NCBI RefSeq assembly: GCF_018732085.1
Contig: NZ_CP076103.1
Span: 3,286,001-3,350,000, forward strand
DNA: 64,000 nt
DNA from: Lysobacter capsici
Lineage (GTDB): Bacteria > Pseudomonadota > Gammaproteobacteria > Xanthomonadales > Xanthomonadaceae
Direction: 5' to 3'
Shown one piece after another: positions 9,548 to 22,301 of this stretch (positions within the stretch are counted from its first letter, which is position 1; each line of letters opens with the position of its first letter). The notes below the pieces were generated by a model. The model was not told the origin of the DNA and did no database searches. It worked only from the letters and a program-made list of their open reading frames with translations. The position numbers and the translations under genes were made by a program.

Positions 9548-10924
9548 ATGTCCGTCGACCCCCAGACCGCCCTGCTCGCCCTGTCCCCGCTCGATGGCCG
9601 CTACGCCGGCAAGGTCGATGCGCTGCGGCCGATCTTTTCCGAATTCGGCCTGATCAAGGCCCGCGTCAAGGTCGAAGTGGAGTGGCTGCTGGCCTTGGCC
9701 AACGAGCCGGGCATCGTCGAGCTCAAGCCGTTCTCCGAGGCCGCCGCGGCGCGCCTGCGCGCGCTGGCCGATGGGCTGTCGGTCGAGGACGCGGCGCGGG
9801 TGAAGGAGATCGAGCGCACCACCAATCACGACGTCAAGGCGGTCGAGTACCTGATCAAGGAACGGCTCAAGGACGATGCCGAGCTCGGCCCGGCCCTGGA
9901 ATTCGTGCATTTCGCCTGCACCAGCGAGGACATCAACAACCTCAGCTATGCGCTGATGCTCAACCAGGCCCGCCAGCACGTGCTGCTGCCGCGGCTGGAC
10001 GAACTGATCCAGGCCCTGCGCGCGATGGCCCACGCCCACGCCGCGCTGCCGATGCTCTCGCGCACCCACGGCCAGACCGCGTCGCCGACCACGGTCGGCA
10101 AGGAACTGGCCAACGTGGTCGCGCGCCTGCAGCGCCAGGGCGAGACCCTGGCCGGCGCGCAGATGCCCGGCAAGATCAACGGCGCGGTCGGCAACTACAA
10201 CGCCCATGTTTCGGCGTATCCGGATATCGACTGGCCGGTGTTCTGCGAGCGCTTCGTCGCGTCGCTCGGCCTGGACTGGCAGCCCTACACCACCCAGATC
10301 GAGCCGCACGACGGCATCGCCGAGCTGTGCGACGCGCAGCGCCGGATCGACACGATCTGCATCGACCTGTGCCGCGACGTGTGGGGCTACATCTCGCTGG
10401 GGTACTTCAAACAGGCGGTCAAGGCCGGCGAAATCGGCAGCTCGACCATGCCGCACAAGGTCAACCCGATCGATTTCGAGAACGCCGAAGGCAACTTCGG
10501 TATCGCCAACGCATTGTTCGAACACTTCGCCGCCAAGCTGCCGATCAGCCGCTGGCAGCGCGACCTGACCGACTCGACCGTGCTGCGCGCGCTCGGCACC
10601 GCGTTCGGCCACGCCTTGATCGGCATCGACGCGCTGATGCGCGGCCTGGGCAAGCTCAGCGTCAATCCCGAGCGCCTGGCCGCCGACCTCGACGCGTCGT
10701 GGGAAGTGCTGGCCGAAGCGGTGCAGACGGTGATGCGCCGCCATGGCCTGCCGAACCCGTACGAACAGCTCAAGGCGCTGACCCGCGGCCAGGGCATCAA
10801 CGAAGCCTCGATGCGCGAGTTCATCGCTTCGCTGGAACTGCCGGCCGAGGACAAGCAGCGGCTGCTGGCGATGACCCCGGGCAGCTACACCGGCCTGGCC
10901 GAGCGGCTGGCGCGCGAGATCTGA
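9548..10924 (+). CDS. purB: Adenylosuccinate lyase
   Basis: Cleaves SAICAR and adenylosuccinate, releasing fumarate, in purine and AMP synthesis. At 458 residues it matches the E. coli-type enzyme in length. Visible motifs are LSPLDGRYAGK at the N-terminus, HFACTSEDINN (conserved histidine region), SRTHGQTASPTT (general acid/base histidine region) and the mobile signature loop GSSTMPHKVNPIDFENAEGN. The start at 9548 fits the family's N-terminus. It stands alone in its orientation and is followed by a repeat array, so probably a monocistronic unit. Confidence 0.97.
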   Translation: MSVDPQTALLALSPLDGRYAGKVDALRPIFSEFGLIKARVKVEVEWLLALANEPGIVELKPFSEAAAARLRALADGLSVEDAARVKEIERTTNHDVKAVEYLIKERLKDDAELGPALEFVHFACTSEDINNLSYALMLNQARQHVLLPRLDELIQALRAMAHAHAALPMLSRTHGQTASPTTVGKELANVVARLQRQGETLAGAQMPGKINGAVGNYNAHVSAYPDIDWPVFCERFVASLGLDWQPYTTQIEPHDGIAELCDAQRRIDTICIDLCRDVWGYISLGYFKQAVKAGEIGSSTMPHKVNPIDFENAEGNFGIANALFEHFAAKLPISRWQRDLTDSTVLRALGTAFGHALIGIDALMRGLGKLSVNPERLAADLDASWEVLAEAVQTVMRRHGLPNPYEQLKALTRGQGINEASMREFIASLELPAEDKQRLLAMTPGSYTGLAERLAREI

Positions 10925-11433
10925 TCCGGCGCAGGCATCCCACTCGCTGGCTTCGCGGGTACGTACCTACCTGTAGGAGCGGCGCGAGCCGCCACTGCGA
11001 ATACCCAACTGCGCCGAAACCTGCGCCGTAGCCGCATTGTCGCGGTCGCGGCTCGCGCCGCTCCTACAGTCGCTCCGGCGCGGCCACGTCTGCTCATTGT
11101 AGGAGCGGCGTAAGCCGCGACCGCGAATACGCAACTACGACGAAGCTTGCGCCGCGGCCGCATTGTCGAGGTCGCGGCTTGCGCGGCTCCTACAGTCGCT
11201 CCGACGCGGCCACGTTCGCTCTTGTAGGAGCGGCGCAAGCGGCGACTGCGAATACGCAATTGCGTCGAAACTTGCGCCGTAGCCGCATTGTCGCGATCAA
11301 GGCTCACGCCGCTCCTACAGTCGCCGCGACGCGGAAGCAAAAATCCAGCTTTCTGTTGCCACAATTTCTTTTTGCTTCGCGATACCTCCGGATCGGAGAT
11401 AGTGATCGCCACTGTCCTGCAAGGGTTTCGCAC
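10925..11433. other. purB/beta-lactamase intergenic region filled by a repeat array
   Basis: Almost all of it is the three-unit repeat at 10972-11319. The remaining 110 bases before the beta-lactamase are less GC-rich (CAATTTCTTTTTGCTTCGCG) and should contain its promoter. Confidence 0.6.
10972..11319. repeat. Three tandem ~126-bp units of the GTAGGAGCGGCG element
   Basis: Units at 10972-11068, 11098-11194 and 11223-11319 each begin TGTAGGAGCGGCG and end CCGCTCCTACA, so each could fold as a long hairpin. They are separated by near-identical ~29-base spacers (GTCGCTCCGRCGCGGCCACG). The period is 125-126 bp, which points to tandem duplication of a unit. Confidence 0.85.
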
Positions 11434-12384
11434 ATGCGTTTTCGCACCGGCGTGTTGGCCGCTTCGCTAATTTCATCGCTGCTCGCCGCCTGCGCGAGCG
11501 CGCCGCACGCCGACCGGACCCGCACCGCGAAGGCCGCCGCGCCCGCGCCCTGCCCCGTCGATCCGAGCTGGGACGAACCGACCGCGCCGCGCCACATCTA
11601 CGCCAACACCTGGTACGTAGGCACCTGCGCGATCAGCGCGATCCTGATCACCTCCGATGCCGGCCACATCCTCATCGACGGCGTTACCGACAAGGCCGCG
11701 CCGCGGATCGAGGCCAACATCCGCGCGCTCGGTTTCGAGCCGGAGGACGTGCGTTATATCGTCAGTTCGCACGAACACCTCGATCACGTCGGCGGCATCG
11801 CCCGCCTGCAACGCGATACCGGCGCGAGCGTGGTCGCGCGCGAACCGGCGGCGAGCGCGCTGGAACGCGGCCACAGCGATCGCAGCGATCCGCAGTTCCT
11901 GAGCGTGGCGAAGTTTGCGCCGGTCGCTTCGGTGCGACGCATCGGCGACGGCGAAATCCTGCGCCTGGGTCCGATCGCATTGACCGCCCACGCCACGCCC
12001 GGCCATACCGCCGGCGGCACCAGTTGGACCTGGTCCTCGTGCGAGGGCGCGACCTGCCGCGCCATGGTCTACGCCGACAGCGTCACCCCGTTCTCCGACG
12101 AGGTGTATCGCTACAGCGAAAACGCCGAGATGGTCGCGGCATTCCGCAAGAGTCTGGCGACCATCGCCGCGCTGCCCTGCGACATCCTGCTGACGCCGCA
12201 TCCCAGCGCGAGCCAATTGCTGGAGCGTCTGGACCCGACCTCCGGCATCGGCCTGGTCGACACCCACGCTTGCCGCGCCTACGCCGCGACCGGCAGCGAA
12301 AAACTCGATACGCGCCTGTCCAAGGAACGGGCCGACCGGCCCGGCAACGTCCCGAGCCAGAAGCAGCCCACGCCAGGCCCCTGA
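11434..12384 (+). CDS. Subclass B3 metallo-beta-lactamase
   Basis: A zinc hydrolase predicted to open the beta-lactam ring, probably exported. The order of features follows L1 of Stenotrophomonas. The first zinc motif is SHEHLDHVGG (H113, H115, D117, H118), then ATPGHTAGGTSW (H191) and LLTPHPSAS (H256), with ADSVTPF between them. This is the B3 ligand set; there is no B1-type cysteine ligand. The N-terminus is a signal peptide with a lipobox-like LLAAC (cysteine 20), so it may be membrane-anchored. The start at ATG 11434 follows AAGGG; it gives 316 residues. The region following the catalytic domain is an extra Lys/Pro-rich tail of about 30 residues. Whether it gives resistance, and to which drugs, is not visible. 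No ampR-type regulator is adjacent. Confidence 0.88.
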   Translation: MRFRTGVLAASLISSLLAACASAPHADRTRTAKAAAPAPCPVDPSWDEPTAPRHIYANTWYVGTCAISAILITSDAGHILIDGVTDKAAPRIEANIRALGFEPEDVRYIVSSHEHLDHVGGIARLQRDTGASVVAREPAASALERGHSDRSDPQFLSVAKFAPVASVRRIGDGEILRLGPIALTAHATPGHTAGGTSWTWSSCEGATCRAMVYADSVTPFSDEVYRYSENAEMVAAFRKSLATIAALPCDILLTPHPSASQLLERLDPTSGIGLVDTHACRAYAATGSEKLDTRLSKERADRPGNVPSQKQPTPGP

Positions 12385-12452
12385 AGCGCGCCGCCACGCC
12401 GCCTTAGCGCGGCCCGCGCGACACTCCAGCCTCGATCCTGCGGAGCGCGACG

Positions 12453-12851
12453 ATGCGACAGCTGATCAATATCGACGTCCCCGACCTCGATGCGGCGATG
12501 GGTTTCTACACTCACGCCTTCGGTTTGCACGTCGGGCGCAGGCTCGGCGCGGAGGTGGTCGAACTGCTCGGTGGGCAGGCGCCGATCTATCTGTTGCGCA
12601 AACCTGAAGGCTCGGCCGCCGCGGGCGAGGACACCCGCCGCTACGCGCGGCATTGGTCACCGCTGCACCTGGACGTGGTGGTGGACGACCTCGACGCGGC
12701 CTTGCAAAGCGTGCTCGCGGCCGGCGCGCGCCAGGAAGGGGCCATCCGCACGGCGAATTGGGGCCGGATCGTGCAGATCGCCGATCCGTTCGGGCATGGC
12801 TGGTGCCTGCTGCAGTTTCTTGGCGGCGGTTACGACGAGATCGCCGACTGA
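12453..12851 (+). CDS. VOC-family (glyoxalase/bleomycin-resistance fold) protein
   Basis: 132 residues forming two beta-alpha-beta-beta-beta modules: INIDVPDLDAAMGFYTHAFG at the start and HLDVVVDDLDAALQSVLAAG in the second half, ending in the typical IADPFGHGWCLLQF. Members bind a metal or small ligand and act as isomerases, dioxygenases or resistance proteins; the substrate is not deducible here. GGAG precedes the ATG. It lies 68 bases after the beta-lactamase, same strand, and may be co-transcribed. Confidence 0.85.
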   Translation: MRQLINIDVPDLDAAMGFYTHAFGLHVGRRLGAEVVELLGGQAPIYLLRKPEGSAAAGEDTRRYARHWSPLHLDVVVDDLDAALQSVLAAGARQEGAIRTANWGRIVQIADPFGHGWCLLQFLGGGYDEIAD

Positions 12852-12864
12852 GACCGGCCCGGCC

Positions 12865-13545
12865 TCACCCGCCCTGCATGGGCCTGCGCAAGACCCAGTG
12901 CCGGTAAAGCGCGTAGGACACCCCGGTGATGCCGGTCAGCATCGCCGGGACATACAAGGCCCGGTAGCTCCACGCCTGAAACAGCACCGCGCCGATCGCC
13001 CCGCCGGCCAGGAAGCCGCAGATCACCACCAGGCACAGCCACACCCGGCGCGTGCCGACCGGCAGCCCACGCAGCCAATGGCCGAGCGCGACGCCGACGT
13101 CGGTGAACAAACCGGTCAGATGGGTGGTCCGGATCAGCGCGCCGCTGTAGGTCGTGGCCATCGCGTTCTGCAGGCCGCAGGCGACCGCGGCGAGCATCAC
13201 CCCCGCATGCACGTCGCGCTCCATCAACGGCACCGCCGCGAACAGACAGGCCGCTTCCACCGCCAACACCACGCCATAGCGACGGCCTAGCTTCAAGGTG
13301 CTGTCCTGGATGATCAGGCCGCTGAGCACCGCGCCGAACACGAACGACAAGGCCACCAAAGCCAGATCGAGCGCCACCCGGCCCTGGCCGTGGGCCAGCG
13401 CGACCCCGAGCAAGGTCGTGGTGCCGGTCAGATGCGTGACCGCCTGATGCTCATAGCCGAGATAGCCGATGGCATTGATCATGCCGGCGATCGCGGCCAG
13501 GCAGGCCGTGCCGATCCACACCCACCGCGGCAGTACGATTCCCAT
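12865..13545 (-). CDS. DUF1275 (YoaK-type) membrane protein
   Basis: 226 residues with about six predicted membrane helices: IGTACLAAIAGMINAIGYLG, LALVALSFVFGAVLSGLI, YGVVLAVEAACLFAAV, VMLAAVACGLQNAMA, VWLCLVVICGFLAGGAIGAV and a last one near YVPAMLTGITGVSYAL. The family hallmarks are the N-terminal GxxNAIGYL, the HLTGTTT motif and the mid-protein GLQNAMATTYSG with RTTHLTG. The function of the family is unknown. The start has a strong AGGGGGACGCA site. It ends 14 bases from the converging VOC gene. Confidence 0.88.
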   Translation of the reverse strand: MGIVLPRWVWIGTACLAAIAGMINAIGYLGYEHQAVTHLTGTTTLLGVALAHGQGRVALDLALVALSFVFGAVLSGLIIQDSTLKLGRRYGVVLAVEAACLFAAVPLMERDVHAGVMLAAVACGLQNAMATTYSGALIRTTHLTGLFTDVGVALGHWLRGLPVGTRRVWLCLVVICGFLAGGAIGAVLFQAWSYRALYVPAMLTGITGVSYALYRHWVLRRPMQGG

Positions 13546-13841
13546 TGCGTCCCCCTGGTCTTCGTCAGTTTAGCCGCCACGGTCTGCACTCGAACCTCGG
13601 GCGCTGCCGTCGCCCGGATTGAATCGAATCGAATCGAGGCCAGCCGAAACCCGTCCGAGCACGTCCACACACGCCGAAGCCGATCCACATAGATCCAACG
13701 GCGACGAATCGCGCCAATCGCGCACGCCGATCCGAAACGCCCGAACGGCCCGGTTCGGCGACGCGCGTGCGCCACCAAGCCTGGTCACATCGGCGACAAT
13801 GCGGTTATCCGTGCGATCCGAGCGCGATCCAACCTGTAGCC

Positions 13842-15104
13842 ATGGCCAAGAAATCCGTCGCAAGCCCCGCCCGCCGCCAGACCGCCGCTCCGGCGATCGA
13901 GGTCGACGCGGCCGCCCATCCGCCGCTGGGCATGAGCCCGGCCGTGTTCCTGCGCGACTACTGGCAAAAGCGCCCGCTGCTGATCCGCAACGCCTTCCCC
14001 GGCCTGCAATCGCCGATCCAGCCCGAGGATCTGGCCGGCCTGGCCTGCGAAGAAGGCGTGCTGGCGCGGGTGATCGAGCACGATCGCGACCGCGATGTGT
14101 ATGCATTGCGGCATGGGCCGTTCGAGGAGTCCTATTTCCCCGGTTTGCCGCAGCAGGACTGGACGCTGTTGGTGCAGGACGTCGACAAATGGGACGCCGA
14201 CGTCGCCGCGCTGCTGCCGGCCTTCGATTTCCTGCCGCGCTGGCGCATCGACGACATCATGGTCTCGTTCGCCGCGCCGGGCGGCTCGGTCGGCGCGCAT
14301 GTCGACCAGTACGACGTATTCCTGCTGCAGGCCCAGGGCCACCGGCGCTGGCAGATCGACGCGCGGCCCGATGCGCCGCAGGACTTCCGCCCCGACGCCG
14401 ACCTCAAACTGCTGCGCGAATTCGACCCCAGCCACGATTGGGTGCTCGGTCCCGGCGACATGCTGTACCTGCCGCCGGGCGTGCCGCACCACGGCGTCGC
14501 GCAGGACGCCTGCCTGACCTTCTCGGTCGGCATGCGCGCGCCGTCGGCCGCCGAGCTGATGGGCGACTACATCGACACCCTGGCCGGCGAGGCCGACGAC
14601 AGCCTGCGCTACCGCGATCCCGACCTGAGCCCGCCGCGCGATCCCAACGAAATCGACGCGACCGCGATGGGCCGGGTGGTCGAGGCCTTGAACGCGATGC
14701 GCATGAACGACCCCGACCGCCTCGGCGACTGGTTCGGCCGCTTCATCACCGTGTACCGCGCCGCCGGCGAGGTCACCGCGGGCGGCGAGGAGCCGCGCTC
14801 GCGCATCGAGATCGAATGGGACCTGGAACGCGGCGCCTCGCTGTGGCGGCACCCGTGGTCGCGGATGGCCTGGCGCAAGGCCCACGCCAAGGGCCAGGCC
14901 GCGCGGCTGTACGTCAGCGGCCAGGAATTCGCCCTGCCCGCGCGCGACGCCCAGGCCATCGCCGCGGCGGTCGAGCTCGACGCCGAAGCCTATTCGGCGC
15001 TGTCGGAGACCGGCCGCGCCTGCGTGCAGGAGCTGATCGCCGGCGGCCATTACCGGCTGGGCCTGGACGACGACGACAGCGAGGACGCGGGGGACGAGGC
15101 GTGA
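13842..15104 (+). CDS. roxA: Ribosomal protein uL16 arginine hydroxylase (cupin/JmjC oxygenase)
   Basis: A 2-oxoglutarate- and Fe(II)-dependent oxygenase of the RoxA/YcfD family, which hydroxylates an arginine of ribosomal protein L16. It has 420 residues. The N-terminal part (GMSPAVFLRDYWQKRPLLIR) is characteristic. The iron triad is HVDQYDVF (H153, D155) plus a histidine in PPGVPHHGVAQ (H216 or H217). The C-terminal winged-helix-like region follows. The ATG at 13842 excludes an unconserved upstream extension. It overlaps the following acetyltransferase gene by 4 bases, so the two are translationally coupled. The lysine/arginine-rich first 15 residues are longer than in E. coli YcfD. Confidence 0.9.
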   Translation: MAKKSVASPARRQTAAPAIEVDAAAHPPLGMSPAVFLRDYWQKRPLLIRNAFPGLQSPIQPEDLAGLACEEGVLARVIEHDRDRDVYALRHGPFEESYFPGLPQQDWTLLVQDVDKWDADVAALLPAFDFLPRWRIDDIMVSFAAPGGSVGAHVDQYDVFLLQAQGHRRWQIDARPDAPQDFRPDADLKLLREFDPSHDWVLGPGDMLYLPPGVPHHGVAQDACLTFSVGMRAPSAAELMGDYIDTLAGEADDSLRYRDPDLSPPRDPNEIDATAMGRVVEALNAMRMNDPDRLGDWFGRFITVYRAAGEVTAGGEEPRSRIEIEWDLERGASLWRHPWSRMAWRKAHAKGQAARLYVSGQEFALPARDAQAIAAAVELDAEAYSALSETGRACVQELIAGGHYRLGLDDDDSEDAGDEA

Positions 15105-16003
15105 GCGCGGGCTTCCGGGTGGCCTCGGTGGTCGATTACGCCGCTGCCCTGCCGGCGCTGCGGCAGGTGCGCGAGACGGTATTCGTGCAGGAACAGAATG
15201 TCCCGGCCGAACTCGAACTCGACGCCCACGACCCGCTGTGCCAGCACGTGCTGGCGTTCGCCGACGACGGCACGCCGATCGGCACCGGCCGGCTGACCCC
15301 GGACCGGCGCATCGGCCGCATGGCCGTGCTCGCCGCCTGGCGCGGCCGCGGCGTCGGCGAGGCCGTGCTGGCGGCGTTGCTGCAACGCGCCGGCGAGCTG
15401 GGCTGGCGCGAAATTACCCTGCACGCGCAATTGCCGGCGCAGCGGCTCTACGCACGTCACGGTTTCCTGCCGGTCGGCGCGCGTTTCTTCGAGGCCGGGA
15501 TCGAACACCAATCGATGCGGCTGTTGCTGGGCGCGGTCAATCCGGTCGAGACCCGCGACGCGGCCCTGGCGGCCTTGCTCGGGGTCATCGCCGGCGCCCG
15601 CCGCGGCCTGTCGATCTACAGCCGCGACCTCGACCCGGGGCTGCTCGACCGCAACGACGCCACCACCGCGCTGCGCCGCTTCGCCACCGGCGGCGGGGTG
15701 ACCCGCATCGTGCTGCACGACCCGGCCGCGCCGCAGCGCGCCCTGGCGCCGTTGATCGGCCTGGCCCAGCGCCTGCCCAGCGCGTTCTTGTTCCGCGCGA
15801 TCGAGGAGCCGGTCGACCAGACCTATGCCTCGGCCTACACCGTCAACGATCGCGACGCCTGGTACTACCGCACCCTGGGCAACCGCTTCGACGGCGAGAC
15901 CCGGCTCGACGGCGGTCCGCGCGCGCGCCAGCTGCGCGCCCACTTCGACCCGGTCTGGGAACGCGCCCGGCCGTGCAGCGAGTACCGAGCGCTGGGGATC
16001 TGA
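15101..16003 (+). CDS. GNAT acetyltransferase with an extra C-terminal domain
   Basis: 300 residues. Residues 1 to about 140 are a GCN5-related acetyltransferase with the acetyl-CoA loop in AAWRGRGVGEAVLAALL and the RLYARHGFLPVG motif near its end. Residues from about 150 on form a second domain of about 150 residues (SIYSRDLDPGLLDR, FLFRAIEEPVDQTYASAY, YYRTLGNRFDGE). It resembles the uncharacterised DUF7931-type region seen after GNAT domains in Xanthomonadaceae. The GTG start at 15101 overlaps the roxA stop (GTGA) and is preceded by GGGGGACGAGG. Coupling to roxA suggests a shared process, possibly translation, but the substrate is unknown. Confidence 0.85.
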   Translation: MSAGFRVASVVDYAAALPALRQVRETVFVQEQNVPAELELDAHDPLCQHVLAFADDGTPIGTGRLTPDRRIGRMAVLAAWRGRGVGEAVLAALLQRAGELGWREITLHAQLPAQRLYARHGFLPVGARFFEAGIEHQSMRLLLGAVNPVETRDAALAALLGVIAGARRGLSIYSRDLDPGLLDRNDATTALRRFATGGGVTRIVLHDPAAPQRALAPLIGLAQRLPSAFLFRAIEEPVDQTYASAYTVNDRDAWYYRTLGNRFDGETRLDGGPRARQLRAHFDPVWERARPCSEYRALGI

Positions 16004-16491
16004 GCAACCGAAGCCAGCGAACCTCGGCCCCTGCGCCTGCACAAGGCCGCTTGGAACGGACAGGGCCACTTGGGCAAAAACGACCTCAACCTCGACGGGC
16101 CATGTCGCCCAGCGTTCGGTCACAGCGTCGCGGACCAGTCCGTGCCGACGAAACGCCATCTACCGAAAACCTCTGCGACTTCATCGAGAGATATCGTTTT
16201 CATCGACATGCCCCGGGGCTCGCAGACCTGCCCGGCGCACCCTTCGCGCTTGAAACGCCAGCGCCCGGCCCAAGACCTAGGCCACGTTGCCGGAACGGTC
16301 CAATCGAAGGTCCCGGCCCCTCCGCAACGGCCCGTCCGCACCGAAATCGAACCGAATCGGCCACTTAGACATAAGTAGTTATGCCGCTGGGCTTAACACT
16401 ACCGCTATAATTCTCAGCCTTGCCCGCGCCCAGCGCCTGAGTGCGCCCGCGCGACGCCACTTCCGCCCCCAAGAGTTTCCCGATAGCCATC
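16004..16491. other. Non-coding leader of the suc operon
   Basis: 488 bases with no supported gene. Near 16365-16411 the sequence turns AT-rich (ACATAAGTAGTTATG) and contains a perfect TATAAT at 16406-16411, the likely -10 box for sucA. No good -35 is visible at 17 bases, which fits an activated or alternative promoter. Confidence 0.5.
16406..16411 (+). promoter_or_regulatory. Candidate sucA -10 box (TATAAT)
   Basis: A perfect consensus hexamer about 80 bases before the sucA start, in a short AT-rich island within GC-rich sequence. Inference from sequence alone. Confidence 0.45.
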
Positions 16492-19326
<2,835 letters not shown>

Positions 19327-19392
19327 GGCGCTGGTGCTTCGACGACCCTCATTACGCATACCCACTTACAAGCACTCCAGGATGCCTGCCCC

Positions 19393-20610
19393 ATGAGCAC
19401 CGAGATCAAAGTCCCCGTTCTGCCCGAGTCGGTCTCCGACGCCACCATTGCCACCTGGCACAAGAAAGTCGGCGATGCGGTCAAGCGCGACGAGAACCTG
19501 GTCGACCTGGAAACCGACAAGGTCGTGCTCGAAGTGCCCTCGCCGGTCGACGGCGTGCTCAAGGAAATCAAGTTCGAGGAAGGCGCGACCGTGACCAGCT
19601 CGCAGCTGATCGCGATCGTCGAAGCCGGCGCCGCCGCCAGCGCGCCCGCCGCCGAAGCCGCTCCGGCCGCCGCCAAGGTCGACGCGACCCCGGCCGCTGG
19701 CGCGCAGCCGATCACGCCCAAGGCCGAAGCCCCCAAGGCCGCCGCCGCCCCGACCTCCAACGACCAGCTGCCCCCGGGCGCGCGTTTCACCGCGAACAAG
19801 GAAGGCATCGACGCTTCGCAGGTCGAAGGCACCGGCCGCAAGGGCGCGGTGACCAAGGAAGACATCCTCAATTACGCCAAGAACGGCGGCGTCGGCAACG
19901 CCGCCGGCGCGCGTCCGGAAGAGCGCGTGCCGATGACCCGCATGCGCGCGCGCATCGCCGAGCGCCTGATGCAGTCGAAGAACTCGATCGCGATGCTGAC
20001 CTCGTTCAACGAAGTCAACCTCGGCAAGGTCATGGCGATGCGCAAGGAGCTGGGCGAGTCGTTCGAGAAGGCCAACGGCGTCAAGCTGGGCTTCATGAGC
20101 TTCTTCGCCAAGGCCGCGGCCAACGCGCTGCAGCGTCACCCGGTGGTCAACGCCTCGGTCGACGGCAACGACGTGGTCTATCACGGCTATGCCGACATCT
20201 CGATCGCGGTGTCGACCGAGAAGGGCTTGGTCACGCCGGTGCTGCGCAATGTCGAGCGCATGGGCTTCGCCGACGTCGAGAAGGCCATCGGCGACTACGC
20301 CAAGAAGGCCCGCGACGGCAAGCTGGCGCTGGAAGACCTGCAGGGCGGCACCTTCACCATCACCAACGGCGGCACCTTCGGCTCGCTGATGTCGACCCCG
20401 ATCGTCAACCCGCCGCAGTCGGCCATCCTCGGCATGCACGCGATCAAGGAACGCGCGATCGTCGAGAACGGCGCCGTGGTCGCCGCGCCGATGATGTACA
20501 TCGCGCTGAGCTACGACCACCGCATCATCGACGGCAAGGACGCGGTGCTGTTCCTGGTCGACATCAAGAACCAGCTGGAAAATCCGCATCGCATGCTGTT
20601 GGGTATGTGA
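19393..20610 (+). CDS. sucB: Dihydrolipoyl succinyltransferase (E2 of 2-oxoglutarate dehydrogenase)
   Basis: Forms the 24-subunit core that transfers the succinyl group to CoA. 405 residues. The lipoyl domain carries its modified lysine at residue 43 in ETDKVVLEVPSP. An Ala/Pro-rich linker follows, then the E3/E1-binding domain (PGARFTANKEGIDASQVEGT) near residues 110-145, and the catalytic domain ending in ALSYDHRIIDGKDAV with the active-site histidine and aspartate. It lies 66 bases after sucA. The gap to lpdA holds a GGGAATC-type palindrome. Confidence 0.96.
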   Translation: MSTEIKVPVLPESVSDATIATWHKKVGDAVKRDENLVDLETDKVVLEVPSPVDGVLKEIKFEEGATVTSSQLIAIVEAGAAASAPAAEAAPAAAKVDATPAAGAQPITPKAEAPKAAAAPTSNDQLPPGARFTANKEGIDASQVEGTGRKGAVTKEDILNYAKNGGVGNAAGARPEERVPMTRMRARIAERLMQSKNSIAMLTSFNEVNLGKVMAMRKELGESFEKANGVKLGFMSFFAKAAANALQRHPVVNASVDGNDVVYHGYADISIAVSTEKGLVTPVLRNVERMGFADVEKAIGDYAKKARDGKLALEDLQGGTFTITNGGTFGSLMSTPIVNPPQSAILGMHAIKERAIVENGAVVAAPMMYIALSYDHRIIDGKDAVLFLVDIKNQLENPHRMLLGM

Positions 20611-20611
20611 A

Positions 20612-20698
20612 GCCGGGAATCGGGAATGGGGAATCGTAGAAGCCCGCAGCCCCACCCCGCTCTTCCGATTCCCAACTCCCCATTCCCTATTCCCGTGA
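20612..20698. repeat. GGGAATCGGGAATGGGG inverted repeat between sucB and lpdA
   Basis: The left arm is GGGAATCGGGAATGGGGAAT. After about 30 bases, the right arm is the complement with iterated ATTCCC / ACTCCCC units. It could form a hairpin inside the operon. The same type occurs at 22139-22298, 24042-24145 and 62776-62936. Confidence 0.8.
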
Positions 20699-20705
20699 GC
20701 GAAGC

Positions 20706-22136
<1,431 letters not shown>

Positions 22137-22138
22137 GC

Positions 22139-22298
22139 CGGGAATCGGGAATGGAGAATCGGGAATCGGAAGGAGCGCAACGCGCCCGTCCGGTTCCCGA
22201 TTCGCTTTTGGGCTTCCCGAAACCCACGCCGCCGCTTTCGCTCTTGCCGTCCCAATTCCCCATTCCCCATTCCCGATTCCCGATTCCCGATTCCCGCC
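22139..22298. repeat. GGGAATC-type inverted repeat between lpdA and the LOG gene
   Basis: It begins three bases after the lpdA stop with iterated GGGAATCGGGAATGGAG and ends just before the next ATG with runs of CATTCCC and GATTCCC. The arms flank about 95 bases. The right arm occupies the position where a ribosome site for the next gene would be. Confidence 0.8.
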
Positions 22299-22301
22299 CC
22301 C

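Noticed and set aside
10972..11319. Possible CRISPR array
   Set aside because: Units of about 97 bases with almost identical spacers; CRISPR spacers would differ.
10885..11433. Open frames through the 126-bp repeat array
   Set aside because: Repetitive peptides (AAPTMSRRGRAGATVGAA type) are the repeats read in frame, not proteins.
16070..16378. 102-codon plus-strand frame before sucA
   Set aside because: No ribosome site, no domain, and it overlaps the likely leader; treated as non-coding.
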